This document shows, piece after piece, positions 1-10,935 of a DNA stretch of 64,000 nt. The notes beneath the pieces were generated by a model. The model did no database searches. It had not been told where the DNA came from and saw only the letters and a program-made list of their open reading frames with translations. Position 1 is the stretch's first letter, and every line of letters begins with the position of its first letter. The position numbers and the translations under genes were made by a program. The stretch is from Takakia lepidozioides (Eukaryota > Streptophyta > Takakiopsida > Takakiales > Takakiaceae). The stretch is taken from positions 59,520,001 to 59,584,000 of the forward strand of contig CM060733.1 of NCBI GenBank assembly GCA_030704615.1. Direction: 5' to 3'.

Positions 1-268
1 CAAATACGTTTTCCGGTGCCTCCCAAGAAGCCAGAAAGCACAGCCCATGTTGTGTGAGAACATAAAGAAAGAAAGAAAGAAGGAAAACTCACAACGACCG
101 AGAAAGCTTCTCTGACAGCAATGTGTAACGGAGACGTTTGTTGTGGCATTTGGAAGGGTTGTTGGCCTGTTGGAAAGGGGCAGAGAATAGCTGAGAAGCC
201 TAAAAGTTGTTTCCTAGGAGAATGTGGATAGAGTAAAGAGGGACGAATATTTGTGGGAGGGGCAGGAG
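1..268 (+). other. Intron or upstream part of the HMGS gene
   Basis: No coding match to the HMGS N-terminus is visible here. It holds a short GAAA-type microsatellite near 63-84 and ends in an AG acceptor at 267-268 that feeds the first visible exon. It is probably an intron whose 5' exon lies outside the window. Confidence 0.5.
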
Positions 269-3200
269 GATTTAGAGGAGCATGACGAGGTCAGCAAAGG
301 AAAATACACTATTGGGCTGGGCCAGGACTACCTGGCCTTCTGCACCGACCTTGAGGATGTCATATCCATGAGGTTCATTACCTGTGCCTCATAATCTTTC
401 ATGTTTTTCCTTCTAGTATGTTTACCTTGTAGTGTTTAGACTGATGAATGGGTGAGGTTCAATTGCTCAACAAGCATGCCCTTGAACAGGCTACACCAAT
501 GGCTAAGAGGAGGGAATGGGTGGGGAGCAGTCTAACAGTGGTGAAATCTCTACTTGAGAAGTATGGAGTGGCACCCGAGCACATCGGCCGCCTTGAGGTT
601 GGCAGTGAGACAGTTGTGGACAAAAGCAAGGCTATCAAAACTTGCCTCATGCAGCTGTTTGAGGTTCGACATTATCCCCTAGACTTGCTCCACCCATGAC
701 TGCTGGTTCAATCTGTAGTCAGGCTCCTACATAGAAATTTCAGTTCCACTGGAGTTACTCCATGTTCTACATGATATCGAGGATACAGAAAGTGCAATTA
801 CTTCTGTTGTTGCCACATACCTGTTTCTCGAAGCAGAACCACAACCATATCACTTGGGCCATACTTCCTTAGCTCCACCAGGTGAGAGATGAGGTACAGA
901 ATCAGCCTCTTAGTGTAATCTCAACTAATGTGTGTTGCTAGTCCTACTCCCTTCTTTGTGTCTGTGTATGGTTCATAAATAACGATTCCGTGCTAGGCAA
1001 GGGAATCAGTTCAGTAATCACAACAAGTCCATTGGCCGGTCCTTTGGTATGAACTGAGTGGTGGGTGAAAGGTGGCAGCTAAGACAGTCAGCTGATTTTT
1101 TGTATTGGGCTTTTGTGGCAAACAGGAGTGTGGCAACGGGGATGTAGAAGGGGTGGATTCTAGCAATGCCTGCTATGGAGGTACAGCAGCGCTCCAGAAC
1201 TCGCTCAACTGGGTGGAAAGCTCAGCCTGGGACGGGCGATTGGCCCTTGTGGTTGCAGCTGACAGTGCAGTAAGTCTTGCTTGTCTCCTCTTCGGTGGTG
1301 TTACAAGATATTCTTAAGGAGGCATGAGAAGTGTTTGGTTGTAGTTTACATTTTGGCATATCTGTACACTGTTTGTCAAATTTGGTTGAGAATGTGGAGT
1401 GCATAGGTTACAAGAGGGGTGAAGGGATGCATGGGGTGGGCAGGTCTATGCAGAGGGGCCAGCTCGGCCAACAGGTGGGGCTGGGGCAGTGGCAATGTTG
1501 ATAGGACCTGATGCACCTCTAGTCCTGGAGCGCAGTTACAGTGGGACCCACATGGCAAACGTCTATGACTTCTATAAGCCCAATTTGGCCAGCGAATACC
1601 CTGTTTGTGCCTTGGCCTTCAATCCTTATGCTGATTATTGGTATTTAGCAATCATTCAAATTTGTTATGTCCTTTTACAATCCTTGTTCCAATAGGAGAC
1701 CAAATTTTCAGCCAGAAACCTCAGAGGTAAGAATCAAGCTGACAGATAAAACACCTCTTGTGAAAAGAGACACTGATAGCTCCCAGACATGGGGAGCCTG
1801 GAAGATAGAATTAGTAAGACAATTGCTGAAGATAGTAGGTTAATTGAGTAAATGAACCAAGACAAGACAGTGCAAGATCACAGTTTACTACCCAAACACA
1901 AACTTCCTTCCTGTGTCTACCCACTGGTCACTGACCCCCAGCTCCAGTTTCCTACATTTGATGTCGCACCACTTGAGTAGGTTTGACTTTCTACAACATT
2001 TGTAAGGTCCACCTCTAGAGGCAGGAGACATGGGTTTCAATGTGAGAACCACCCTGCAGGTGGTGGACGGAAGGCTGTCTCAGACATGCTATTTACAAGC
2101 TCTTGACTTGTGCTACCGCCGCTTTTGTTCCAAGTATGTATGCCTTTTCCTGCTCAGCTGAGTAATAGCTTGTGGTATTACTCTGATTGGATAAAGAAAT
2201 GATTTCTTCGATCAATTTTCCCTCGTTGTTCTGATCCATGTATGGCTGCTTACAAGGGTAGGGCATGGGCTTGGCAGATTTGAGAAGCGAGAAGGCAAAC
2301 CATTCACTTTGTCAGAAGCGGACTATGTCACTTTCCACTCCCCTTACAACAAGGTGTTACTCAAATGGTTTCTATTGGTCAAAGCCTTTTGTTTCTGAAG
2401 TTGAACTAGAGCCTTCCTTCTTTGAGGGAGCTTCAGGCAGTTTGGGTTTCCTTTTTCTGATGATGGAAAGGAAGGCCAACGGAGGGGTGTCTGGTGGATG
2501 TGCAGCTTGTACAGAAAAGCTATGCTCGTCTAGTCTACAACGACTTTGTGCGAAATCCTAGGTATGGTTTATGTACTTCCATCTTTCTGAGCTGGAGAGG
2601 CTGAGAGAGATTGAACTACTTTATCCTTCAGAGAGATGTCCTCATCATCTGTTCTCAAACTGACAAACCCTCTGTGGTTACTCTTGTAAAGTTTTGTAGA
2701 TGAGGATGTGGCTGCCAAGTTAGCACCGTTTGCAACCTTGTCACAGGAGGAAAGCCTGTCCAATCGTGATCTTGAAAAGGTTGTTTGCCTCAGCATTTTA
2801 TAGCTGACATGTTCTACAGGTAGTTGAGTCAGTGGGTATTATCTTCTGCAATGTCTCTACTTTCTTGCATCCTTGCAACTCCTGGTCTCCAGTCCAAATC
2901 CAAACCTTTGCACTGAAATAGCAGCAAAATTCGGATTGTTCTGGTCAGCTGTGGATGAGGGAATAAAGACAAAAAGGTCATGCAGGTGATGTGAGCATTT
3001 CATTGATGGCTTCCCTGTGGTGGTTCATGGTAATAGGTGGCACAGCAAGTGGCCAAGAAACAGTATGACTTAAAGGTGGCACCCACAGCCCTGCTTGCCA
3101 AGGAGCTTGGCAATATGTACTGTGCGTCCTTATACGCAGGTCTTGCCACCCTTCTGCACACCAAAGCAGGAGCTCTGGTAAACTGACTTTGCCTTCACCA

Positions 3201-4267
3201 TTGCTTGTGCTTTGCCTGTTTGTTCAAACTTGAGAGGGTGGGTAGGCAGAGAACTTGTATGTGCTGTTTCAGGATGTAAGGACAAGGAGAAACTGGATGC
3301 CAGGGCGATCCAGTTGTGCTGGGACAAGTCTCCCAATGTGACCTCTCATATCCAAGTAATCTAAGAGGAACTTTTAAAGGGGGCTATCTGGATTGTGGGC
3401 AGGATGGCAAGAGAACATTGCTGTTTTCATACGGAAGTGGGTTGGCCTCAACTCTCTTTTCTTGTCGCTTTCGTCAAGGTCAATCACCATATTCTCTATC
3501 AGATATTGCGCAGAAGATGGACATTGCTGGCAAGCTTGAATCCCGTATAGTGGTATGCCTTCCTCTCCCAAAATCATCCACCACATTTTGCTCTCCTTTT
3601 CATCCTGTACTTTATAAATTTGGAGATTTTGTTCTGTTCATGTACCTTAAAAGAGACCCAAAGGCAGGTCAGGGCCCGTCTCACCACCTGACCACTGTAC
3701 CTCTGGCAATTGAGAACACAAGACGAGTTTCAACAGCTCGTGTTATTTTAGAAAGAGGAGAGCACAAGTACACCAGGAAGTGTATTATTCTTATTATTAC
3801 CTGTGTTCTTTCTTATGTCTTTGGTCCTCTAAATGGTCTTTTTTGTCATATGGAGAGATATACACTGAGGTCTGTGAAGGTCAGCAATTACCCAACCCTC
3901 CATTTTCTTGTCCCTATAATCTGGTGGTCTCAGGTAAGATTATGGCATGTATGCTGTTGACATGGTGGTCCGCACAAGAGCAATGCCACAACCCCTCTTT
4001 TGCCGAGGCCATCTGTTATTTGGCGTAAACACTTGTTGCTGGGATGTACAGGTTACCCCGAAGGAGTTTGTGAGCACCATGCAGCTCATGGAGACCCGAT
4101 ATGGTGCAAAGGATTTCATCCCTGTAAGCTCGCACTCCAGCTTGCGGCCCGCGACTTTCTACCTCACCCAAGTAGATGCCCTTCACCGCCGAACGTATGC
4201 TAGACATCCTTCCGCAACCAAGCCTGAGAAGGTAGCTTCCAATGGAACCAATGGTGTGGCTCACTGA
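269..4267 (+). CDS. HMGS: Hydroxymethylglutaryl-CoA synthase, 5'-partial
   Basis: Condenses acetyl-CoA with acetoacetyl-CoA to HMG-CoA, an early step of the cytosolic mevalonate pathway. Eleven exons can be joined with GT-AG borders and consistent phase: 269-372, 531-663, 1126-1269, 1444-1602, 2060-2133, 2278-2353, 2506-2561, 2692-2779, 3037-3177, 3403-3552, 4052-4267. They give 446 residues, so from the family's usual length roughly 20-30 N-terminal residues lie off the left edge. Visible family motifs are [20 protein letters not shown] (acid residue), [10 protein letters not shown] with the acyl-accepting Cys, GPDAP, FHSPYNK with the catalytic His, and FSYGSG. The tail ends NGTNGVAH. Exon borders are hand-called; the donor at 1603 (GTTTGT) is the weakest. 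No frameshift or stop is seen, so the gene looks functional. Confidence 0.95.
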
Positions 4268-4994
4268 CTGCCTCACCAACCCCTTCAGCATCTGGGGATG
4301 TAGGATATTTGAAATGGAAGCTTTTAGATGGAGCTTAGATAGTGGTGGGCGATCTTCTATTCATGGACTTTGTAGAGACACATTTAGAGCATGTATGGAC
4401 ATTGTTTCTTGAAAGCCCTGGTGCTCCCACTGACGACGACTGGGTACATTCATATTTTTGGAGTACATTCTAGTGAAAGACATTGTGCTGCAATGTTTTG
4501 TGGAAATCTCACAGAACAGACGACATTGGCATCCGGTCAGGAGAATTAGAGTACAGGAAAGTACAGAATAGTTAAGGGGTGAGAGAACTCTGTTTGCCAA
4601 GCAGTGGTCATGCTAAAGGTGGGCTCAGGTTCAAAAATTCAAACTTGGTTCATAAGAAGAGCAAATGGGTTAAGGTGGGACTAAATGGGCGGGAAATACA
4701 TCCACACATTTGGGCAAAGGACTGTTATCTGTCCAAAACGCATATTCATGTATCACTGAATCTTTCGTAGCCAATTTTTTGGAGTTGTCAGAGAGTACTT
4801 AGTACATGAGAAGGTATCAAAAGGTCCCAGGCCTCCCTCGCAAAGTGTTTTTTCTTTTCTTTTTTTCTCTTTTTTTTTAAAGGGGATGAAGCCTGTGAGC
4901 CTAGATTCTGGGGCCAGGAATATATTCCCCTTTTCTATCCGGGATTACCTGCAAGGGGGTTGTAGCACAGTAGGGCAGGGGTAAGCTAGATAGG
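4268..4994. other. HMGS 3' UTR and intergenic DNA
   Basis: No gene is seen. A pyrimidine/T-rich run near 4845-4880 is followed by a short stretch containing GAAGCCTGT that is also present near 14245, so it is probably the end of a dispersed repeat. Confidence 0.4.
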
Positions 4995-5845
4995 ATGGAA
5001 TCTGTTGCAATCTATTCACACAAGCCAAGACACCTTCATCCAGGAGATCATGCAAACTTCAGATACAATCAAAGTACACCGTACAACGCTTTAAATCAAA
5101 TCCACCACCCACTTTGCATGAGTATATTGGTTTATATAGCATTGGAAAACAGAGGGTTCTCCACGATTAAACACCTCTGGGAGAGCACCCCTCAATCCCT
5201 GAAAGGGGCCCTAGGTGCGAATCGTCTCCAATCAGGAATACCTCTCATCATCCAGTCAATCCCGGATACCTGGAAACTATTACTCAAGGATGGCCCGGAC
5301 CCTCATAGACCACACCAATGGATTCTTCCACAAAGTCCATCTTTACAAGTCATCTATGTTTCTGAAGTTTATCCATCTATGATCTCCGGTTACACATTTC
5401 AAGCTCATGAACTTACAGGCAGCCTCTCCTTTACTAGCTCAGACATCATTTCAATTCCAAATCAGGAAGCCATCCTTGCTAGGATCTGCCACTGGTCTTC
5501 ACCAGAAAAAGACTTCAATCCATCTGTCCCAGGGGGTATTCCCCTGTTAACATGGCTCAGGAAAGAATCATTCACTCTGGTTGGAAACTCGGGCATCGCA
5601 TCCTTGCAATTGGACCCTGCTGAGTGGCAGTGGACAATCAATGACGAGATTCATCCTCTCTTCTCATACTCAGCTCGACAGGGTTACAGAGCATTACTTC
5701 GTGCCAGACCTCTCACCACAAAATGGGAGGGCAGATGGAATCATGAAAGATTCAGCGAGGAAAACTGGAAGGGCATCTGGTCAATAGTCTGGGAGAAGAA
5801 AAAGCCTGCCAAGATATGTATCTTTTGTTTGAGTTTTTGCTAGCA
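4995..5845 (+). pseudogene. Non-LTR retrotransposon (LINE) C-terminal fragment
   Basis: An open frame of about 280 residues resembles the region between reverse transcriptase and the zf-RVT zinc-binding domain of plant L1-type LINEs. The best support is internal: it aligns with the LINE at 22449-25045. Shared landmarks include LQLDPxEW, FxYxAxxGY, the KW..(R/K)W segment, and the GIW...KPAK stretch. It breaks off right after KPAK, where a gypsy integrase fragment starts at about 5850, so the LINE was truncated or interrupted there. The first 50 or so residues of the frame have no recognisable match. Confidence 0.75.
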
Positions 5846-6858
5846 ACTCAACGATCTCCGCACTGGAGACACAGCAACCATTGTGACTGCCAAGGAGAGG
5901 GATCGGATCCTACAATGAGCCAAGAGGTTCAAGTGGGAGAGGACACACCTGCTCCAAGTGTGGGAGGATGGTCGAGTCAGGATTGTGCCCCAACCATGAC
6001 ACAACGGGCACGGTTGGTGCGACATGCCCATGAGGAGTTGCGGCATTTTGGGGTACGACGCACTCATAATTTACTACATGGGCAGTATTGGTGGCGTGGT
6101 ATGCATACAGAGGTGCAACAATTTGTAGCTAGGTGCATGGTGTGTGACAGAGTGCGCGCTTCATTCAACGCCCCTACACTGGTCACAGCTGCGTCATTTA
6201 CCTATCATGGGATTAGGCTACTGATGGAGTCTTGACTTTGCAGGACCGTTGTCATTGACGATGCGCCACCACAAATACGTGTTGGTGATGGTAGAGCATT
6301 TCTCCAAGTGGATCGAGTTGGTTCCATAGTCTGATAAGACTAGTGAGGGAGCTGCGTATGCATTCTTGGATCGTGTACTTAGCCGATTCGGTGCTCCAGC
6401 TGAGGTATTCATGGACCAGGGGAAAGAATTTTTGGGGGAGTTTGAGGCGTTGTATGACAAAGCTTTGATAGACCACCGCACCACTTCTCGAGACTATCCT
6501 GAGGCCGATGGCTTGGCAAAAAGAGTTGTGCAGACGGTTAAGAGGGGTTTACGCAAGTATGGCTTGCAGAAAGGACACTTGGGAGATTGGGACATTCAGC
6601 TATCCTGGTTAGCTATAGGCTACAGGTTTAACAAGCAAGAATCACTTGCCTCCTTCTCACCATATTTCCTTCTCTTTGGCCAGGAAAGTGGTAGAGGACT
6701 TAGTGAGGTTGTGGCTATTACATCTTGTAGCTATCTGGAGTTAGAGGGACCTAACCACCAGTTAGGGGGGCGATTGTGACAGACTGGTTTATGTGTATAC
6801 ATGTGTTATGTGAATTGGATAGCGATGTAGTTGTATATCGATATGTATGCGCACGACA
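5846..6858 (+). mobile_element. Ty3/gypsy remnant (copy 3): decayed integrase, PPT and A repeat
   Basis: Nucleotide and peptide similarity to copies 1 and 2 runs from the linker before the integrase (LRTGDTA..IVTA), through the HHCC region and the DDE core (DFAGPLSLTM, FMDQGKEF, PEADGLA). It then jumps to the element's 3' untranslated tail. Several stops and frameshifts are present, and the integrase C-terminus and PHD finger are deleted. A polypurine tract (AGGGGGGCG, about 6764-6772) is followed by an 86-bp A repeat (6773-6858) ending GCGCACGACA, the same end as copy 1. Beyond it comes unrelated DNA: no B segment follows. The 5' side is fused to a LINE fragment. Confidence 0.85.
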
Positions 6859-7265
6859 CAAGGTTCATACTGCAGTGTCTTGATTTTTCTGCTGCACCAC
6901 ATTATGTTTCAAAGCAGTCTCGGAACATTATTTGTGAAATTTTGAGCAAACTCAGCTTTGGCAATATCAACACAGACCTCTTTGCGATACCTTTTCGAGT
7001 GTGATACCTTCATTGTGTGCACCTTAGCAAACACAAATAATCCAACAACGTGAGAGTAAGTAAGAAACAATTAAATATGCCTATTATTTAAAACTATCAA
7101 AACAATGAACCAGACTTGTTTTGGCACCTACAGACTGTAACCGGATGGATTCGACTTGGCCTAGGATCCTCTTCTGTTAGTTCGTTGAATGAAAAGCAGG
7201 GGTAGCTGGGAAGAATTAGTGTAGGTCTAATTTTGGCTCCGCATTGTTGTCTTATGCCAATAGTA
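6859..7265. other. Intergenic, no gene seen
   Basis: AT-rich unique-looking DNA between the gypsy remnant and a MITE. No ORF, RNA gene or repeat boundary could be supported. Confidence 0.5.
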
Positions 7266-7763
7266 CAGTCGACCCTAGATAAATGTTACCTGTTTTTTTG
7301 TTATATCACCCTTAATGTTATGAAATCTTTGCTCTGTAAAAATTTACACTTGAAAATGGCATAGAACGTTATTTGATATGTGTTATGAAAATATGGCTCT
7401 CCTCTTTGTTAACACACTTCCATAGTTGTTAGATCTTATGCGGAGCTCAATATAGTTGGTTTGAGAAAACAATCATCCACTCTTATCATTCATCACTATT
7501 ATCATTCATCCATGTGTATTCTCAACCCTCTAATGAATAAATATTGTATTCTGTTGGATTGAAGAAATATTATATGCACTGAAGGCTGTATGTACTAAAC
7601 CCTAAACCTCCAACTGTTTTTTTTGTTTTTTTTACCTGCTTTATTTTTATTTTCACAAATGTTATGTTTTGGATTTTGATCTCTATTTCTGTTATCTGAT
7701 ATATCTATATAAATGTTATATTTTTTCTGCTCTATAGGCATAACAATTATCCAGGGTCGACTG
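7266..7763. mobile_element. pogo/Tc1-type MITE, 498 bp
   Basis: Terminal inverted repeats of about 23 bp start CAGTCGACCCTAGATAA on the left. The right end, reverse complemented, reads CAGTCGACCCTGGATAA. Both ends are flanked by TA (7264-7265 and 7764-7765), the target dinucleotide of Tc1/mariner/pogo elements. The interior is AT-rich and non-coding, as in Emigrant-like MITEs. Assignment to pogo rather than another TA-inserting family rests on the TIR style only. Confidence 0.85.
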
Positions 7764-8656
7764 TAACCAAATCAGACAGCTTGGCATGATGATGTGTGCT
7801 GGGAAATAAGGTAATCTGTGTGACCAATGAGGCACTGGCCACCTGTCTATTGTGATTACCCATTATTTTATGATAAATGCCACATGACTTAGGCTCTGGC
7901 AGGATGTTTTCTGTGCTAACGTGGTGTGCTCAGACGTGGTGCTGCTTTTGGATGTGAAGTTGATGATTTGCTTTCCTCTGCGATTGATCCTCCCTGTTTA
8001 GCTTAGCGCTCTGCTTTGTCACATTCCCGTGTACATCCCTGACTTCCTGAGGATAGGGGAATATCCAGGGGTTCAAAACCTTGCATTACAAGACAATCTT
8101 CCAATGGAATGTTGTGGTCAATCATTGGTCGTGAACAAGTGCTCCACTTGAATATCGTGAATGTTCAAGCAATCATTCTTATCAAGTTGGAGGTTGCACT
8201 TAAGTTGTATTTGATTTTGTCATATGTTTAGAAATACAATCCAGATAATAGATAAGGATTCGCCTCAGTTTCCCAGTTGTCGTTCTAAGGGGGGATCACA
8301 TTAGACTAACAGAATGCAATGATCCTACTGGTCGAGGGCATTTTCTCGATCATATTGGCTTTACATTTTGGACCAAGACCAAAATAAGTAGGAATGATAT
8401 GGCGTCTCAATGGTGTGATTATGGTGAAAGATTGTTGGTTGATCACAACAACAACAAAAAACCGAAACTAACCCATGTGACTTCGGAGGACCCATTATTG
8501 GGCTGTCCTTGAACCAAATATGGAAATTATAAAATATATATACTTCTAGATGAGCATGACCGTTGGCTAGAATCAATGTAAAGTTCAAGGGTGTCCACTC
8601 TCCGGTGAGAGATCTTAGGGTAGATTTTCTAGGTCTTGGTCAGACGGCTGCCCTTA
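7764..8656. other. Intergenic, no gene seen
   Basis: No coding region, RNA gene or repeat border could be supported. Short open frames are unrelated to any family I recognise. Confidence 0.4.
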
Positions 8657-9059
8657 GAGCATCACCACCCTTGAGCCCGAAAAACTCCCTGTAACACCAA
8701 AGATAGTGTCTCGATTCAGTGCCTGGTGGGTTCTGTGGTGCGGCAGCCCGACTCGCACACACCCTTGTCCCTGAATCGCCCACGCCATCCCCGCGCACTT
8801 CGCCTCCCATTGGCCGGAAGGGCCGAGATATCCGCCAAGATGCTGACAGGCACGCACGCGCGCGCTTGGTCACCTTGAATTGGGTTCAGGGACATATTCT
8901 GTGCGCAGAATACAGCGTTCGGGTTCAGTGCACGGAACGATATTCAGTGCGAGCTTGGCACGGGATATAGGGTTCAGTGCATGGGTGGGGGACGTATCCC
9001 ACCCACCATACCCTCATGTTCCGTTGGCGTGCTGGGTTTAGTGTAGGGTGGGGATGCTC
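8657..9059. mobile_element. PIF/Harbinger-like MITE, 403 bp
   Basis: The left end reads GAGCATCACCACCC and the right end, reverse complemented, reads GAGCATCCCCACCC. Both are flanked by TTA (8654-8656 and 9060-9062), the usual 3-bp target of PIF/Harbinger elements. The interior is GC-rich with several GGTTCAGTGCA-like words and no credible coding region. Confidence 0.75.
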
Positions 9060-9062
9060 TTA

Positions 9063-10935
9063 CAACATCTCCACGGTGAGCAGGGTCCGTCAAACGTTAT
9101 ATAGCCTTGTTATAGGGGTGACCGTATTTTTTACAATGACTCTTTGGTTGGGACGGTAGCAGACCCGGCACGCACCCCAATCGCAACTTGGCAGGGAGCG
9201 CTATCACAAGCTTGGAGCATTGAAATGGTGATCTACATAGGGCGCAATTGATGGCTGGGTTGGCTCGCACGTGCAAACGTAATGTACAGTGGTTGGCTGG
9301 TTCCTGCATGCTCAGCAAAAGTGCACTGGGTGTGGCAGATTTGCGGGGCACCTGCCAAAACTCAAAACCTAGCAGTTACCCAGCCCATCCATTCACCTAC
9401 AGTCCTATAGTCCTATAGGTACAACAAATGGGCCATGGCTCCACACGGCACTTCACCATCTCTCACCATCTCCGGATGCACTGCCGTCCGACTTGTATTC
9501 ACAGAAAGCGCAACAATCCCCACCTCGAATTGCCACTTGGAATCCCCATCCAACGATTGCTGCGCAGAGACTTGGCCCTCCCAAATCACGAGCAAAGTGC
9601 CTGCATGCCATTGGCGCCCCCAATCAGTCGCACAAATCGACAGTGCCCACATAAGTTGAGAACTCCCATGCCCTCGAAGGTCCCATCACCACGCCAACAC
9701 TCTGAATATCCTCGGTATAATCTAGTCTCTCCTGCAACACAACATGTCAAGACCCCGTTTGTCGACTCCAGAAGTGGACAAACTCACAGAATATGAGCCA
9801 TGCACGCAGGTGCCTCGTGTTGCTTTCTGTTTGTAAGTTAGCCCAGTACGAACCCCACCCTCACACCACCTCTTGAAGTTCGACCCATTGCTACGAGTCC
9901 CATTTGTCTACATAGATTTGACATTGTGCGGATTGGCTCCACAAACACCCATGCTATCATCATTTTGTAACGCTAAGTCACGGAATTTCTCTTCCAGCAT
10001 ATTATTATTAGTTACATAGGAATGTCGAAGGTGGCGCACTCTAAGTATGGACGAAAAGAAACATCCTGCGAAACCGATCGTTCCATTCTATATATCAAAA
10101 CAAAAACCAGGGAATCCCGCATCCAATAATCCCGTCTCCAACACTCAGTTCTGGAAATCTGCCAAAAAGCGTGTTTAGTTTTAGGTTTTGAGATAGAAAG
10201 AGTAAAAAAATGAGCCAGGAAACAAAGGGAAGGAGAAAGAGAAAAGGGCGGGTCAAAGTGCGAGGAGCTGTGGACACGATGGCACACAACACAGGGCCAC
10301 CCAATGCCGGAGCATCTCGTCTGCCAGGGACCAGTGATCAGCGGCACCAGCCCAGCCACGCAATCACCAAAGCCTTATCTCCCTTCCGTTTCACCTGCCT
10401 TACTCTCCTTCAGCGTCTGCATTCACTCCTCTAGAGCCCTCCTTCGATCTCCGTAGACTCGTAGAGCATACCAGTTCCTGCTACTTTCCCTTCGGATCTC
10501 TCTTTTCCGTGAGTGGTGGGTAATCATAGCTGACACTGGCTCATCTGTGGAGCCTGTGTGCAATTCCCGTGGCACCCGCATCAATGCAGCGGTGTACTGA
10601 ATTGATATGCCGACCGTGTGTGTAAGAAGGTGAGGAGTATTCGTATTCCAACTTGGGCTGCTTCCAGCTGCAGGAACTCTGGTTTGCCGGTGCACCATGC
10701 AGCTTGGGACTTGTTGCTAATTCAGTTGAAGCACTCATCTTGTGGTGAATTTGGGTTTGTGCTGGCTTGCCTGTTCCCGTCACCACTCTGGAATCGTTGT
10801 GTCTCGACACTCTGATTTTTTTGTGCTTCGACAATCTCCGGTGGGGTCATCTCACATCACTGATACTCTGACGTTCAGTGTCCGGTTCGAGCGGCTCTAC
10901 AGTGCTACAGAATTCAAGGAGAGTAGTCGCTAGAA
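9063..10935 (+). promoter_or_regulatory. Upstream region and probable 5' UTR of phytoene synthase
   Basis: No gene or transposon could be supported in this 1.9-kb stretch. Its last part, after about 10400, is likely promoter and 5' UTR for the phytoene synthase gene starting at 10936. No TATA box or defined light-response element was identified with confidence. Confidence 0.35.
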
